A DNA stretch of 64,000 nucleotides from DASSFZ01 sp035292585. GTDB lineage: Bacteria; Chloroflexota; Anaerolineae; Fen-1058. Numbering within the stretch: the stretch's first letter is position 1; each line of letters begins with the position of its first letter. The stretch covers positions 45,380-109,379 of the forward strand of contig DATDPU010000120.1 of NCBI GenBank assembly GCA_035292585.1, given 5' to 3'. The translations under genes were made by a program, and so were the position numbers. Under the pieces are notes generated by a model that saw only the letters and a list, made by a program, of their open reading frames with translations, ran no database searches and was not told where the DNA came from. This document shows, one piece after another, positions 8,526-17,354 of the stretch.

Positions 8526-11147
8526 CTACTTTGCGACTTCGGCCACTCCCGCCTGTCCGTTGCCGCTCAACAGCGAGGTGGACTCTTCCGCTTGCCCATC
8601 CGCGCCCGCGATCGCTCTCACGTTATTTTCAATGCGGGCGACCGAAGCGACCGTATCGCCGTCTTGCAGCGCGATCACGTGCACGCCCCGGGTCGAGCGG
8701 CCGGAGCGGGCGATATTCCCCACCGCCGTGCGCAGCGCAATCCCGCCGGCCGTGATGATCGTCACTTCGTCGTCGGGCAGCACGACGCGCGCCGAGGTGA
8801 TGACGCCGGTCTCGTCGATGCGATCGGCCAGGGTCCGCACCCCGCCGGTCGCGCGACCTTTGATCGGATATTGCTCGAGCGGCGTGCGTTTGCCGTAACC
8901 CCTGGCCGTCACCACCAGCAGTTCGCCGTTGGGTGTCACCGCTTCCATCGACACGATGTGGTCCTCGTCGCCCAGGCGCATGGCGGTGACGCCGGCCGCC
9001 GCCCGACCCATCGGCCGGACGAGTTTGCTGCTGAAGCGCAACGCCTGCCCTTGCTCGGTGACGATGATGATGTCTTGATCGCCGCGCGTCACCTTGACCC
9101 AGCCCAGCACGTCGCCGTCGTCGAGGGCGATGGCGATGATGCCGCTGGGGCGCACCGCTTCGAACTCTTCGGCCGGCACGCGCTTGATGCGCCCGTTGCG
9201 CGTGCACATCACGAAATAAGCCGACGGATCGAAATCGGGCACGGAGACGGCCGCCGTAATGCGCTCGCTCTCGCTCAGGTTGATCAGGTTGACCAGCGGC
9301 ACACCCTTAGCGGTGCGATCGGCGTCGGGGATTTCGTAGGCGCGCAGATGATACACCTTGCCCCGGTCGGAGAAGAACAGCAGGTGTTGCAGCGTGCGCG
9401 TCGAGAAGATGTACTGCACCGCGTCTTCTTCGCGCGTCTGGATGCCGGTCACGCCGCGCCCGCCGCGCGCCTGCGCGCGGAAAGCCTTGACCGGCAGGCG
9501 CTTGACGTAGCCGCGCTCGGTCAGCTGGATCAACACCTCTTCGTCGGCGACCAGGTCTTCGATCGACATTTCCTCGGTGGCTTCGGCGGCGATGCGGGTG
9601 CGGCGCGCGTCGCCGTACTTCTCCTTCAGCGCGACGCTCTCCTCTTTCACCAACGTGAGGAGCTTGTAGGGGTTCGCCAGCAGGTCTTCCAGATAGGCGA
9701 TCGTCTGCATCACCTGCTGGTACTCGTCTTCGATCTTCTGGCGCTCCAGCGCGGCCAGCCGGCGCAGCGGCATATCCAGGATAGCCTGCGCCTGGACCTC
9801 GGTGAGCTTGAAACGCTCCATCAAGCGCGTACGGGCCGTGTCGGCATCGGGCGACTGGCGGATGGTCTGGATCACGGCGTCGAGATTCGCCAGCGCGATC
9901 CGTAGACCTTCGAGGATGTGCGCGCGATGCTGCGCCTTGGCCAGATCGAACTCGGCCCGGCGCGTGAGAACCGCCTGGCGGTGTTCGACGAAGAGCTGCA
10001 AGGCGCGTTTGAGGCTGAGCAAGCGCGGTTGCCCGTCGACCAGCGCCAGCATCTGCGCGCCGAACGTCGTTTGCAGCGCGGTGAACTTGTACAGCTTGTT
10101 GAGCACGGTCTTAGGCTGCGCGCCGCGCTTCAACTCGATGACGACGGTCAGACCGTTGCGGTCGGATTCGTCGCGGATGTCGGAAATGTCGGGGATGCGC
10201 TCGTCGCGCACCAGTTCGGCCATGCGCTCGATCAGCGCGCTCTTGTTGACCTGATAGGGAATTTCGGTGATGACGATGCGGAAGCGGCCGCCCTTCATCT
10301 CTTCGATGTTGGCGACGCCGCGCATCACGATGCGGCCCTTGCCGGTGACGTAGGCGTTGACGATGCCTTCGCGCCCCAACACCAGCGCGCCGGTCGGGAA
10401 GTCGGGTCCTTTGATGAACTGCATCAGATCGTCGACGGTGACATCGTCGTCGGCGGTAGCGAAGACCTCGTTCAGCACGGCCAACTGTTCATCGCGCCCG
10501 AACGGTTGTTGGGCCGTGGCCGCCGCCTGGCGTCGCCGCTCGATGATCGTTTCCCAACGATCGATCAGGAAACCGATCGCATTGGCGACCTCGGTCAGGT
10601 TGTGCGGCGGGATGCTGGTGGCCATGCCGACGGCGATGCCCGTCGCGCCGTTGAGCAGCAGGTTGGGCAGCTGGCTGGGCAGCACCGCCGGCTCTTTGAG
10701 CGTCCCATCGAAATTCTCGGTCCAGTCGACGGTAGCCTTATCGATGTCGGCCAACAGCTCTTCAGACAGCCGGGTCAGCCGCGCCTCGGTGTAACGCATG
10801 GCAGCCGGCGCATCGCCGTCGATCGAGCCGAAGTTGCCCTGACCATCGACCAGCAAGTAGCGCACCGAGAAATCTTGCGCCATGCGCGCCATCGCGTCGT
10901 ACACCGCCGAGTCGCCGTGCGGGTGATACTTGCCCAGCACTTCGCCGACGATACGGGCCGACTTTTTGAAGGGCGTGTTGGCGCGCAGGCCCATGTCGTG
11001 CATCGCGTACAGGATGCGCCGCTGCACCGGCTTCAGGCCGTCGCGCGCGTCGGGCAACGCGCGGGCGACGATCACGCTCATCGCGTAATCGAGGTACGCG
11101 CCGCGCATCTCCTGTTCGATGTCGATCGTGCGGATATTACCGAGCAT
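8526..11147 (-). CDS. gyrA: DNA gyrase subunit A
   Basis: 873 residues. GyrA cuts and rejoins DNA in the type II topoisomerase that introduces negative supercoils. The breakage-reunion domain carries the catalytic Tyr119 in AMRYTEARL and the quinolone pocket HPHGDSAVYD with Ser80 and Asp84 (sensitive-type residues). The C-terminal pinwheel starts with the GyrA box QARGGRG at residues 559-565, which supports gyrase rather than topoisomerase IV ParC. The start ATG at 11147 has an AGGAG site and a good promoter upstream. gyrB is not adjacent. The usual acidic tail is replaced by a Gly/Ser/Glu-rich end. Confidence 0.97.
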   Translation of the reverse strand: MLGNIRTIDIEQEMRGAYLDYAMSVIVARALPDARDGLKPVQRRILYAMHDMGLRANTPFKKSARIVGEVLGKYHPHGDSAVYDAMARMAQDFSVRYLLVDGQGNFGSIDGDAPAAMRYTEARLTRLSEELLADIDKATVDWTENFDGTLKEPAVLPSQLPNLLLNGATGIAVGMATSIPPHNLTEVANAIGFLIDRWETIIERRRQAAATAQQPFGRDEQLAVLNEVFATADDDVTVDDLMQFIKGPDFPTGALVLGREGIVNAYVTGKGRIVMRGVANIEEMKGGRFRIVITEIPYQVNKSALIERMAELVRDERIPDISDIRDESDRNGLTVVIELKRGAQPKTVLNKLYKFTALQTTFGAQMLALVDGQPRLLSLKRALQLFVEHRQAVLTRRAEFDLAKAQHRAHILEGLRIALANLDAVIQTIRQSPDADTARTRLMERFKLTEVQAQAILDMPLRRLAALERQKIEDEYQQVMQTIAYLEDLLANPYKLLTLVKEESVALKEKYGDARRTRIAAEATEEMSIEDLVADEEVLIQLTERGYVKRLPVKAFRAQARGGRGVTGIQTREEDAVQYIFSTRTLQHLLFFSDRGKVYHLRAYEIPDADRTAKGVPLVNLINLSESERITAAVSVPDFDPSAYFVMCTRNGRIKRVPAEEFEAVRPSGIIAIALDDGDVLGWVKVTRGDQDIIIVTEQGQALRFSSKLVRPMGRAAAGVTAMRLGDEDHIVSMEAVTPNGELLVVTARGYGKRTPLEQYPIKGRATGGVRTLADRIDETGVITSARVVLPDDEVTIITAGGIALRTAVGNIARSGRSTRGVHVIALQDGDTVASVARIENNVRAIAGADGQAEESTSLLSGNGQAGVAEVAK

Positions 11148-11182
11148 AACGGTTCAAACTCCTATCAAAACGCAACGCGACA

Positions 11183-11212
11183 ATTATACCCCAGCCAGGG
11201 GGATAAGTCTAA
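11183..11212 (-). promoter_or_regulatory. sigma-70-type promoter of gyrA
   Basis: On the minus strand TTAGAC and a perfect TATAAT are separated by 18 bases. The predicted transcript has a leader of about 30 bases before the gyrA ATG. Confidence 0.65.
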
Positions 11213-11246
11213 ACGAAATGTGGGTGGTTGACACAAAAATCGAAGC

Positions 11247-11278
11247 AAAAAGGGCCTTTCTTGGTTGAGAAAGGCCCT
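11247..11278 (-). terminator. orphan intrinsic terminator upstream of gyrA
   Basis: An 11-bp perfect stem (AGGGCCTTTCT/AGAAAGGCCCT) with a 6-base loop is followed, on the minus strand, by TTTTTGC. No minus-strand gene precedes it, and the gyrA promoter lies downstream of it. It may end an unannotated RNA antisense to the sigma factor gene or shield gyrA from read-through. Confidence 0.6.
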
Positions 11279-11418
11279 GGAATCGGCAACGGATGACCAA
11301 CGGATAAACGAATTCCAATGGCAGGTAACCCGTTGTGATTAAACTGCCCCAATCCCGCGTATAACCATGTAGAATGTCGATCGACACTACCTGCCGCAAC
11401 AGGCAACCGGGTCCAACC

Positions 11419-11988
11419 ATGCTCGGCATGAATGAGCTGATCGAACGTTGGCAGGCCGGCGATGAACGCGCCGCCGAAGCAATCTACAACCAGCACCGCG
11501 CGCTAGCTTTCCGGCTGGCATACGGTCTGCTTGGCGATGCAGCTGAAGCAGAAGAGGCGGCGCAAGATGCGCTGGCTTATGCGCTGGCTCACATCCAGCG
11601 CTACGATCCTCTGCGCGCCGGCTTCTCAACGTGGCTGCACACCATCACCGTCAGCCGGTGTCGTGACCGACAGCGCCGCCGGCAGTCGCCAGTCGCCTGG
11701 GTGCGACCGGAAGCTGATCTTGTTGATCCTGCTCCGACCCCCGAGCATCATGCCAGTCGGCAGGAGGCGCGCAGCGAAGTCTGGCAAGCGGTTCAAGCGC
11801 TGAATCCACGGCTGCGTGAAGCGATCCTGTTGCGTTACTGGGCCGGACATACCTATCACGAAATGGCCGACATCCTCGGTTGTCCCGTGCCGACGGCCCA
11901 GTCGCGCGTGCGGCTAGCCTTCGAGCGGCTGCGCGCAGCCCTGACACCTGCCGACCTGATCGCCCTTGAAGAAGGAGAGGTCTCATGA
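11419..11988 (+). CDS. ECF-type RNA polymerase sigma factor
   Basis: About 189 residues. Sigma region 2 is visible in YNQHRALAFRLAYGLLGDAAEAEEAAQDAL and TFSTWLHTI-like core residues, and region 4 in LNPRLREAILLRYWAGHTYHEMADILG followed by the recognition helix PTAQSRVRLAFERL. It should direct polymerase to a small regulon when released from its anti-sigma factor. Its stop overlaps the anti-sigma start by four bases (ATGA), so the two are translationally coupled. Three in-frame ATG codons (11374, 11419, 11428) compete; 11419 or 11428 fits the usual family N-terminus. The signal and regulon are unknown. Confidence 0.9.
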   Translation: MLGMNELIERWQAGDERAAEAIYNQHRALAFRLAYGLLGDAAEAEEAAQDALAYALAHIQRYDPLRAGFSTWLHTITVSRCRDRQRRRQSPVAWVRPEADLVDPAPTPEHHASRQEARSEVWQAVQALNPRLREAILLRYWAGHTYHEMADILGCPVPTAQSRVRLAFERLRAALTPADLIALEEGEVS

Positions 11989-12911
11989 TCGATCACTTGA
12001 GCAACGAACGACTCATCGCCGCTATCCACCAAACCCCCTCCGACGCCGAGCGCGAATCGATCGATCGCCACCTGGCCGAATGCCCAACTTGTCGAGCACG
12101 CCATGATGGCCTCGATGCAACGCAACAACATATCCGGCGCAGCCTCGCACTTGATCTGAGGGCGGCGCGCCCCTCGCCGCAGATGACCTATGCGGCTATT
12201 GTCCCTCGCCTGGGACGGGAGAAGAAAAAGATGAACACACTTGCTTTGCGGCGCAGATTAGCCTTCACGATCATCGGCGCCGCGCTGGCGTCGACGCTGC
12301 TGCTCACACTCTTCTATCCCGGCGGCGTCGCGGCTGCCGCCCAACACGCCATTGAAGTCATCCGATCCATCGTGCTGGGCGAATATAGCCGCGCCGTGCA
12401 GACGGCGCCGGGAGCCGAAAGTGATCGTTCTGTGCCATCCGATGTCTGGATCATTCGGACTGAGATTGGCAACTTTGCGGGCAACGCGCCGCCCGGCGTA
12501 GAGCCGAGGGTGCAGTCACTATCCACACTGGAAGAGGCTCAGTCTGTCGTGAACTTCCACATTCTGAGTCCTGCTTATCTGCCAGAAGGATATGCGTTGC
12601 GCGAGGTGAAACTGGCGCCCATTGGCGACACACACTGGGTTTTGATGTTCTACACTGGCCCGACGCACGACATCATTGTCGTGCAAACGGCGGGCGGCCC
12701 ACAGCCCGGTAATGATCCCAATGTGGTATCAGGCGTGTTGACCGGTTTCTTTATCGATGGAACGCTGGAGGAAATTGATCTGGATGGACAAACAGCCATC
12801 TGGATCGACGGCCACGCTCTGGGCTGGGCTGTGGACAACATGACTTACGAAGTCGGCGGACTAGACTTGACGCTGGAAGAAGCGAAACAAATCGCGCGAT
12901 CGCTGCGTTGA
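11985..12911 (+). CDS. zinc-finger anti-sigma factor with extracytoplasmic DUF4367-like domain
   Basis: 308 residues. An N-terminal ZAS zinc finger (His29, Cys33, Cys36 in HLAECPTC) should bind the cognate ECF sigma factor in the cytoplasm. A single membrane helix follows (about residues 85-105, AFTIIGAALASTLLLTLFY). The extracytoplasmic part carries a DUF4367-type domain at the C-terminus (SPAYLPEGYALREVKLAP through WAVDNMTYEVGGLDLTLEEAKQIARSL). The gene overlaps the sigma factor gene and ends just before a strong hairpin terminator. The architecture implies sensing of an envelope signal. Confidence 0.9.
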   Translation: MIDHLSNERLIAAIHQTPSDAERESIDRHLAECPTCRARHDGLDATQQHIRRSLALDLRAARPSPQMTYAAIVPRLGREKKKMNTLALRRRLAFTIIGAALASTLLLTLFYPGGVAAAAQHAIEVIRSIVLGEYSRAVQTAPGAESDRSVPSDVWIIRTEIGNFAGNAPPGVEPRVQSLSTLEEAQSVVNFHILSPAYLPEGYALREVKLAPIGDTHWVLMFYTGPTHDIIVVQTAGGPQPGNDPNVVSGVLTGFFIDGTLEEIDLDGQTAIWIDGHALGWAVDNMTYEVGGLDLTLEEAKQIARSLR

Positions 12912-12932
12912 AATGAGCGATCGTGATGATCG

Positions 12933-12966
12933 GAAACCCGGTCTCTCCAAGAGACCGGGTTTCTTT
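12933..12966 (+). terminator. hairpin terminator, GAAACCCGG family
   Basis: A 14-bp perfect stem with a 3-base loop (CCA) follows the anti-sigma stop by about 20 bases and is followed by a T-rich run. It belongs to a dispersed family of hairpins with 14-15-bp stems and 3-base loops, also seen at 29926, 32990 and 63392. Confidence 0.8.
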
Positions 12967-13067
12967 GCGCCGAGATAGAGGAACCTGCAGCCGCCAAGGT
13001 CTCTGCCGGCCTCGGTCGGGGGGCCTCGGCCAGCGAGTACACCTTATCGGTATCCGTTTATGCGTTG

Positions 13068-14411
13068 TTAATTCGTTGCCTCCTCCGCCTCCGTGATCGC
13101 CTCTTCAAAAATCTCCAGCGCCTCATCGACCAGTTGCCTGGGGATGTTGAGAGCCGGCGATAGACGAATCGTGCTCTGGCCGCACGGCAGCAGCAGCAGC
13201 CCCTGCTGGAAAGCGCGCTGCGTGATGTCTTCGCTGAGATCGTGCGCGGGTTCTTTCGTCTCTTGGTCCGATACAAACTCGATGCCGATCATCAAGCCCT
13301 TGCCGCGCACATCGCCGATGCTGGGATGGCGCGCCTGCATCTCGGCCAACGCAGCCAGGATGTACGCACCCATCTCCGCCGCGTGGGCCAGCAGGCCCTC
13401 GCGCTCGATCACGTCGATCGTCGCCAGCGCCGCCGCGCACGCGATGGGGTTGCCGCCGAAGGTGTTGCCGTGCGAACCGGGCCGCCACGTCATCACGCTC
13501 CTGCGCGCGATCATCGCGCCCAGCGGCATACCCGAGGCGATACCTTTGGCCGACAGCAGGATGTCCGGCTCGACAGCCCAATGCTCGATCGCCCACCATT
13601 TGCCGGTGCGGCCCATGCCCGATTGGACTTCATCGGCGATCAGCAAGATGCCGTACTTGTCGCACAGCCGGCGCAGGCGCGGCAAGAAGCGCGACGTGGG
13701 CACGACGTAGCCGCCTTCGCCCTGGATCGGTTCGAGCAGGATCGCCGCCACTTCAGTTGGGGCCATCAAGTGCTGGAAGACGACGTTTTCGATGTAATCG
13801 ACGATCGCATCGCCATAGTCCTGACCCGCGCGCAGGGCGAGAATCGGGCGATACGGGTAGCAGTATGGAACGTGCGTCACACCCGGCAGCGTCGGCCCGA
13901 AGCCTTTGCGTTGCGCGACTTTGCTGGCGGTGAACGCGAGCGAGCCGAGCGAGCGGCCGTGGAACGCGCCGAGGAAACCGATGAAGTTCGGGCGGCCGGT
14001 GTGATAACGCGCCAGCTTGATCGCGGCCTCGACGGTTTCGGTGCCGGAGTTGGTGAAGAAAACCTGCGTCTCTTCGTGCATCGGCCGCAGGCCGTTGAGC
14101 TGCTCGGCCAGTTCGATTGTCTGCGGCGTGTAGAAGTCGGTCATCGCATATTGGATGAACCGCCCGGCTTGCCGCCGGATCGCCTCGACGACGGCCGGGT
14201 GTGAATGCCCGGTTGAAGTGACGGCGATCGTGGCGTTCAGGTCGATGTAGCGCTTGCCATCGACGTCCCAGACTTCTGAGCCGCGCCCCTGCGCCATGAC
14301 GAAGGGGTAACTGCGGGTGAGCGAGGGCGACATCACGGCCTGATCGCGATCGATCCATGCCTGGGAGACCAGGCCGGGAATGGTATTGACCTCACGGATG
14401 AGGGTAGCCAT
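13068..14411 (-). CDS. class III PLP aminotransferase (4-aminobutyrate/ornithine-type)
   Basis: 447 residues. It transfers an amino group from an omega-amino acid to a 2-oxo acid using pyridoxal phosphate. Visible are the cofactor phosphate site NSGTETVEAAIKLARYHTG, the GEGGYVVP segment, the conserved Asp260 in LLIADEVQSGMGRTG, and the Schiff-base lysine Lys289 in LLSAKGIASGMPLG. The closest look is to the acetylornithine/4-aminobutyrate aminotransferase group that also includes archaeal broad-specificity enzymes. The exact substrate is not determinable. It stands alone between the sigma operon and the glycosyltransferase. The start ATG at 14411 is preceded by AGGAGGATC. Confidence 0.9.
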   Translation of the reverse strand: MATLIREVNTIPGLVSQAWIDRDQAVMSPSLTRSYPFVMAQGRGSEVWDVDGKRYIDLNATIAVTSTGHSHPAVVEAIRRQAGRFIQYAMTDFYTPQTIELAEQLNGLRPMHEETQVFFTNSGTETVEAAIKLARYHTGRPNFIGFLGAFHGRSLGSLAFTASKVAQRKGFGPTLPGVTHVPYCYPYRPILALRAGQDYGDAIVDYIENVVFQHLMAPTEVAAILLEPIQGEGGYVVPTSRFLPRLRRLCDKYGILLIADEVQSGMGRTGKWWAIEHWAVEPDILLSAKGIASGMPLGAMIARRSVMTWRPGSHGNTFGGNPIACAAALATIDVIEREGLLAHAAEMGAYILAALAEMQARHPSIGDVRGKGLMIGIEFVSDQETKEPAHDLSEDITQRAFQQGLLLLPCGQSTIRLSPALNIPRQLVDEALEIFEEAITEAEEATN

Positions 14412-14710
14412 GTGATCCTCCTGTGTCGACGATCAACCGTTGTGTGAACGACTGACCCCGCCCCGTTGCACTGCGGGGCAGGTGAGTCGCTACGACAGGG
14501 TTGATCGCTTTTAATGCAGTGAACTCGAATCTCTGTGGGAGATCACGCTAGAAGCGAGGAGGCCACGTTCGCGTGCGTAACGTTCAGTGTATGGAATTGG
14601 GTCTAGGGAACGGCAAACGGGCCGCGAGGGGAAAGGCGCGGCCTTACTCGTCGGCGGTGGACCACTTGACGCGGTCTAGATTAGGCTGAGGAACTAAGTG
14701 GAAGTGCATC
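14412..14710. other. 299-base gap without gene; holds palindromic repeat D
   Basis: No coding potential is seen. Bases 14449-14489 are a palindromic repeat (CGACTGACCCC ... GGGGCAGGTGAGTCG) whose second copy lies at 57963-58004 inside the dihydrouridine synthase gene. Confidence 0.6.
14449..14489. repeat. palindromic repeat D, copy 1
   Basis: An imperfect inverted repeat around CCCCGTTGCACTGCGGGG, flanked by CGACTGAC and GTGAGTCG arms. The core matches 57963-58004 with three or four substitutions and one added G. Confidence 0.7.
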
Positions 14711-16732
14711 TTACGGTGTAACCACAATCTGTGTAATCTCGGCGGCATCTGCGCCATCCGCTACGGCCAGCCGGTCCGGGCCATCGTACAGCCCCACGAC
14801 CAGGCGGTAATTTCCAGCGGGCAGCTGGGCAGGCAGGTGAATACTGAACTCGTTGCGCATCCGCGTACCGGCACTCCACAACGAGGTGGGGTATGAATCC
14901 GACCCGGCAATCCGATCGGCCTGAGCCGCAACTGCACCAGAGGCATCGACCAAGTGTGTGAAGACCTGGTAGTTGCGCACGATCGGCCCGCTTGATTCAA
15001 AGTATAGCCTGAAAAACAAGTCCTGACCAGTTCTAATTTCGTTTGAATCCATATCGTAGCCCACCAGCCGGATCGGATCGGCGAAGGCAATGTCCAGCGC
15101 GTGTTGCGGGCCGGGTTTGAAAATCGCCCCACGCACGTCGAACAAGAGCAAAGACATTTCGTGGAAGTTTTGCCCCACCTCAAGCCGTTTTGCCTGCGCG
15201 CGGAGTTCGTCCAGGACGATGCCGGTGGGGTCGGCCACAGCCTGCTGCCACAGGACTAGCCAGGCGCGCGGATGAGCCGCGGCGATCTCGGCCAACTGCG
15301 ACACTGCGCGCGCGTCGAGCGGCGTTTGTGCCGCCGGCAGCAGGTCGGGTGGAAGCGGAATAACCCGGGCTGGGCCATCATAGTAGAACTCGAACAGCGG
15401 CGCTTGATGTCCGCCGACGAGCAGGATCGCATCGCCCGGCGCGTCGTTCGCGTCGATGTAGGCGGCGACGGAGCGGGCATCGGGCCGCGCGACGGGCGGG
15501 TCGAAATAGATCTGCGCGGTGACGAGCAGATCGACGAGAGGAATCAGCAACATTGGCAGCAGTGCGAAGACGGCAAGCAGCCGATTGCGGAAACGCAGCA
15601 GCGTATCGACGCCCAGCGCGGCGAGCGTGACGAAGGCTGGCAGCGAGGTCAGCAAATAGCGCGGCGCGAACTTCGGTTTTTCCCAGGCCAGGATCGACAT
15701 GAGCAGGAGAGGGACGAGGAGAAGTGTGATGAGAATGAAATTGGAGTGTGTAGGAGGCATCTCCTGATGCCGACCTGTTTCCTGATGCCGACCTGTCTCC
15801 TGATGCCGACCCATTTCCACCTGCCGAGGTTTACTGAAGTTTGGGAGTAAGGGCGTGATTGCTCCCAACACGACGAGAGCCAGCCATAGCGAGCTGGTCG
15901 GCGGCGGCTGGGCGGGCACTACCAAATGCGGAAAATCGCCGCCGGCGAAGGCGCGCCAGGTCTCCAACACGACCGTGTCCCACGTCACGCGGCCCGGAAA
16001 ATAGGTGGCGTTGGAGGCAGCCTGCGCCAGCGCGTTCGGCAGCCAGGGCAGGAAGAGGATGGCGACAGCAGCTTGGGCGAGCAACCAGCGCACAGGCTGG
16101 TGAGTTTGTTGGATAGTTGGTTGGCTGGACAGTTGGTTGCGCAGCCAGTTCAGCGCAAACGCCAGATTGATCGCGACGAGGGGGAATACGGCGAAGTAAT
16201 GCGTATACAGCGCGGCAACCGATGCCAAAATATACGTCGCCCATACTCGCTGGCGCCAATCGCCATTGACTAATCTCAAATACGCGAGCACAGCGATCAG
16301 CACCAGCGCGACTAACAACGAGTACCCGCGCGCTTCCTGCGCGTACCACACGGCCATGGGCGCGATCGCCAACAGGATGGCGCCGATCGCGCCGACGCGC
16401 GGGCCGCCTAGTTTCCGCCCCAGCGCATAGACCAGCGCGCCGATCAGCGCGCCGAAGCAGACCGAGACGAAGCGGATTGAGAATTCACTCGATCCGGTCA
16501 CGCGCATCCAGAGGTTGAGCAGCAAGGCATGCAACGGCGGATGATCGGTGACGGCGCTCTGTGCAAGCGTGTCGGGCAGCGGCAGCGCAGCCAGGTGGAC
16601 GCTTAAGCTTTCGTCGTACCACAGCGATTGAGCGTCGAGCCGGTAGACACGCAACAAAAAGGCAAGCAGGAGAATGAACAGTGCGGCGGAGCTGAGGCGC
16701 TGACGGTGCATAGCTGATTTGCGGTCACGCAT
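14711..16732 (-). CDS. family 39-type membrane glycosyltransferase (polyprenyl-sugar dependent)
   Basis: About 673 residues, with ten or more membrane helices. The first extracytoplasmic loop has the catalytic-type acidic pair WYDESLS expected for GT-C enzymes of the ArnT/PMT group, then DHPPLHALLLNLW and AQEARGYSLL. A soluble C-terminal domain (about residues 480-673) looks like a beta-sandwich. A Q/T/P-rich insert (QLSSQPTIQQTHQP) and a Gly-Arg-His-Gln-Glu-Thr triplication are encoded by short tandem repeats and look recently acquired. The start at 16732 is chosen because a good promoter lies just upstream (16743-16770). Acceptor unknown. Confidence 0.85.
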   Translation of the reverse strand: MRDRKSAMHRQRLSSAALFILLLAFLLRVYRLDAQSLWYDESLSVHLAALPLPDTLAQSAVTDHPPLHALLLNLWMRVTGSSEFSIRFVSVCFGALIGALVYALGRKLGGPRVGAIGAILLAIAPMAVWYAQEARGYSLLVALVLIAVLAYLRLVNGDWRQRVWATYILASVAALYTHYFAVFPLVAINLAFALNWLRNQLSSQPTIQQTHQPVRWLLAQAAVAILFLPWLPNALAQAASNATYFPGRVTWDTVVLETWRAFAGGDFPHLVVPAQPPPTSSLWLALVVLGAITPLLPNFSKPRQVEMGRHQETGRHQETGRHQEMPPTHSNFILITLLLVPLLLMSILAWEKPKFAPRYLLTSLPAFVTLAALGVDTLLRFRNRLLAVFALLPMLLIPLVDLLVTAQIYFDPPVARPDARSVAAYIDANDAPGDAILLVGGHQAPLFEFYYDGPARVIPLPPDLLPAAQTPLDARAVSQLAEIAAAHPRAWLVLWQQAVADPTGIVLDELRAQAKRLEVGQNFHEMSLLLFDVRGAIFKPGPQHALDIAFADPIRLVGYDMDSNEIRTGQDLFFRLYFESSGPIVRNYQVFTHLVDASGAVAAQADRIAGSDSYPTSLWSAGTRMRNEFSIHLPAQLPAGNYRLVVGLYDGPDRLAVADGADAAEITQIVVTP
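15756..15816. repeat. 18-bp tandem repeat inside the glycosyltransferase gene
   Basis: Three near-identical 18-base units built on CTCCTGATGCCGACCTGT encode GRHQET repeats in a cytoplasmic-type loop between membrane helices. The reading frame is kept. Confidence 0.75.
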
Positions 16733-17354
16733 GTTGGCGCCGAGTATAGCATGAAGTGAAAAAGTCTTAACGCTGTTCAAGCAAGACGCACCAACTCATT
16801 TCAAAATCTAACTCTAACCAATTCTAACACCCGACTCCTCACACTCCACACTATAATGCACTCAGACCTTGCAATAGTTGGCTCGCAGTACGGGGATGAG
16901 CGCGACTGCAAGGGAGCGCGCACGGAAGGGAGGCCGGCGCGCCAACCCCCACTAACACCACTTCCTTAAGCGTCACACCACTACATGGCAGTCACCGTAC
17001 ATCGAAGGTAGCGGAACGCCCACATTCTTCGGCGTTTCTGTCGGCGTTCATCTTGAGAGACCATACAGGCGAGTTTTACACAGCGTCCTATCCGGTAAGG
17101 ATGGCTGCGCTGCCCGCTCATCGGTTCTGGGCATTAGACCGGCAGCCGCGAGTGCGTTTCATTCCCACTGCAATCACCCAACTCACGGAGGTGCTATGAC
17201 CTGATAAAAGTATCGCTGTTGCGGGGATAAGGTTGGATGCCACACCTGCTCGTAGAGATCAGGCCAATTCTCGGCAGAAACCGTTCAGCCACTCTTACGC
17301 GTGTGTCCTGAGGGACCGCTCGCAAGACGAGCCATCGAAGAGGAGGAAAGTCCA
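16733..17354. other. 622-base intergenic region without recognised gene
   Basis: This divergent region holds the glycosyltransferase promoter and a TATAAT at 16852-16857 reading toward the BNR gene. If that box is used, the BNR transcript would have a leader of nearly 500 bases with several GC-rich inverted segments (for example around 16915-16955 and 17085-17150). I could not match it to a known riboswitch class. Confidence 0.5.
16743..16770 (-). promoter_or_regulatory. promoter of the glycosyltransferase gene
   Basis: On the minus strand TTAAGA and TATACT are separated by 16 bases, placing the transcript start only a few bases before the ATG at 16732. Confidence 0.5.

Noticed and set aside
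11184..11496. Minus-strand open frames between gyrA and the sigma factor gene.
   Set aside because: They run through the terminator hairpin and the gyrA promoter, have no domain or ribosome site, and their composition is not coding-like.
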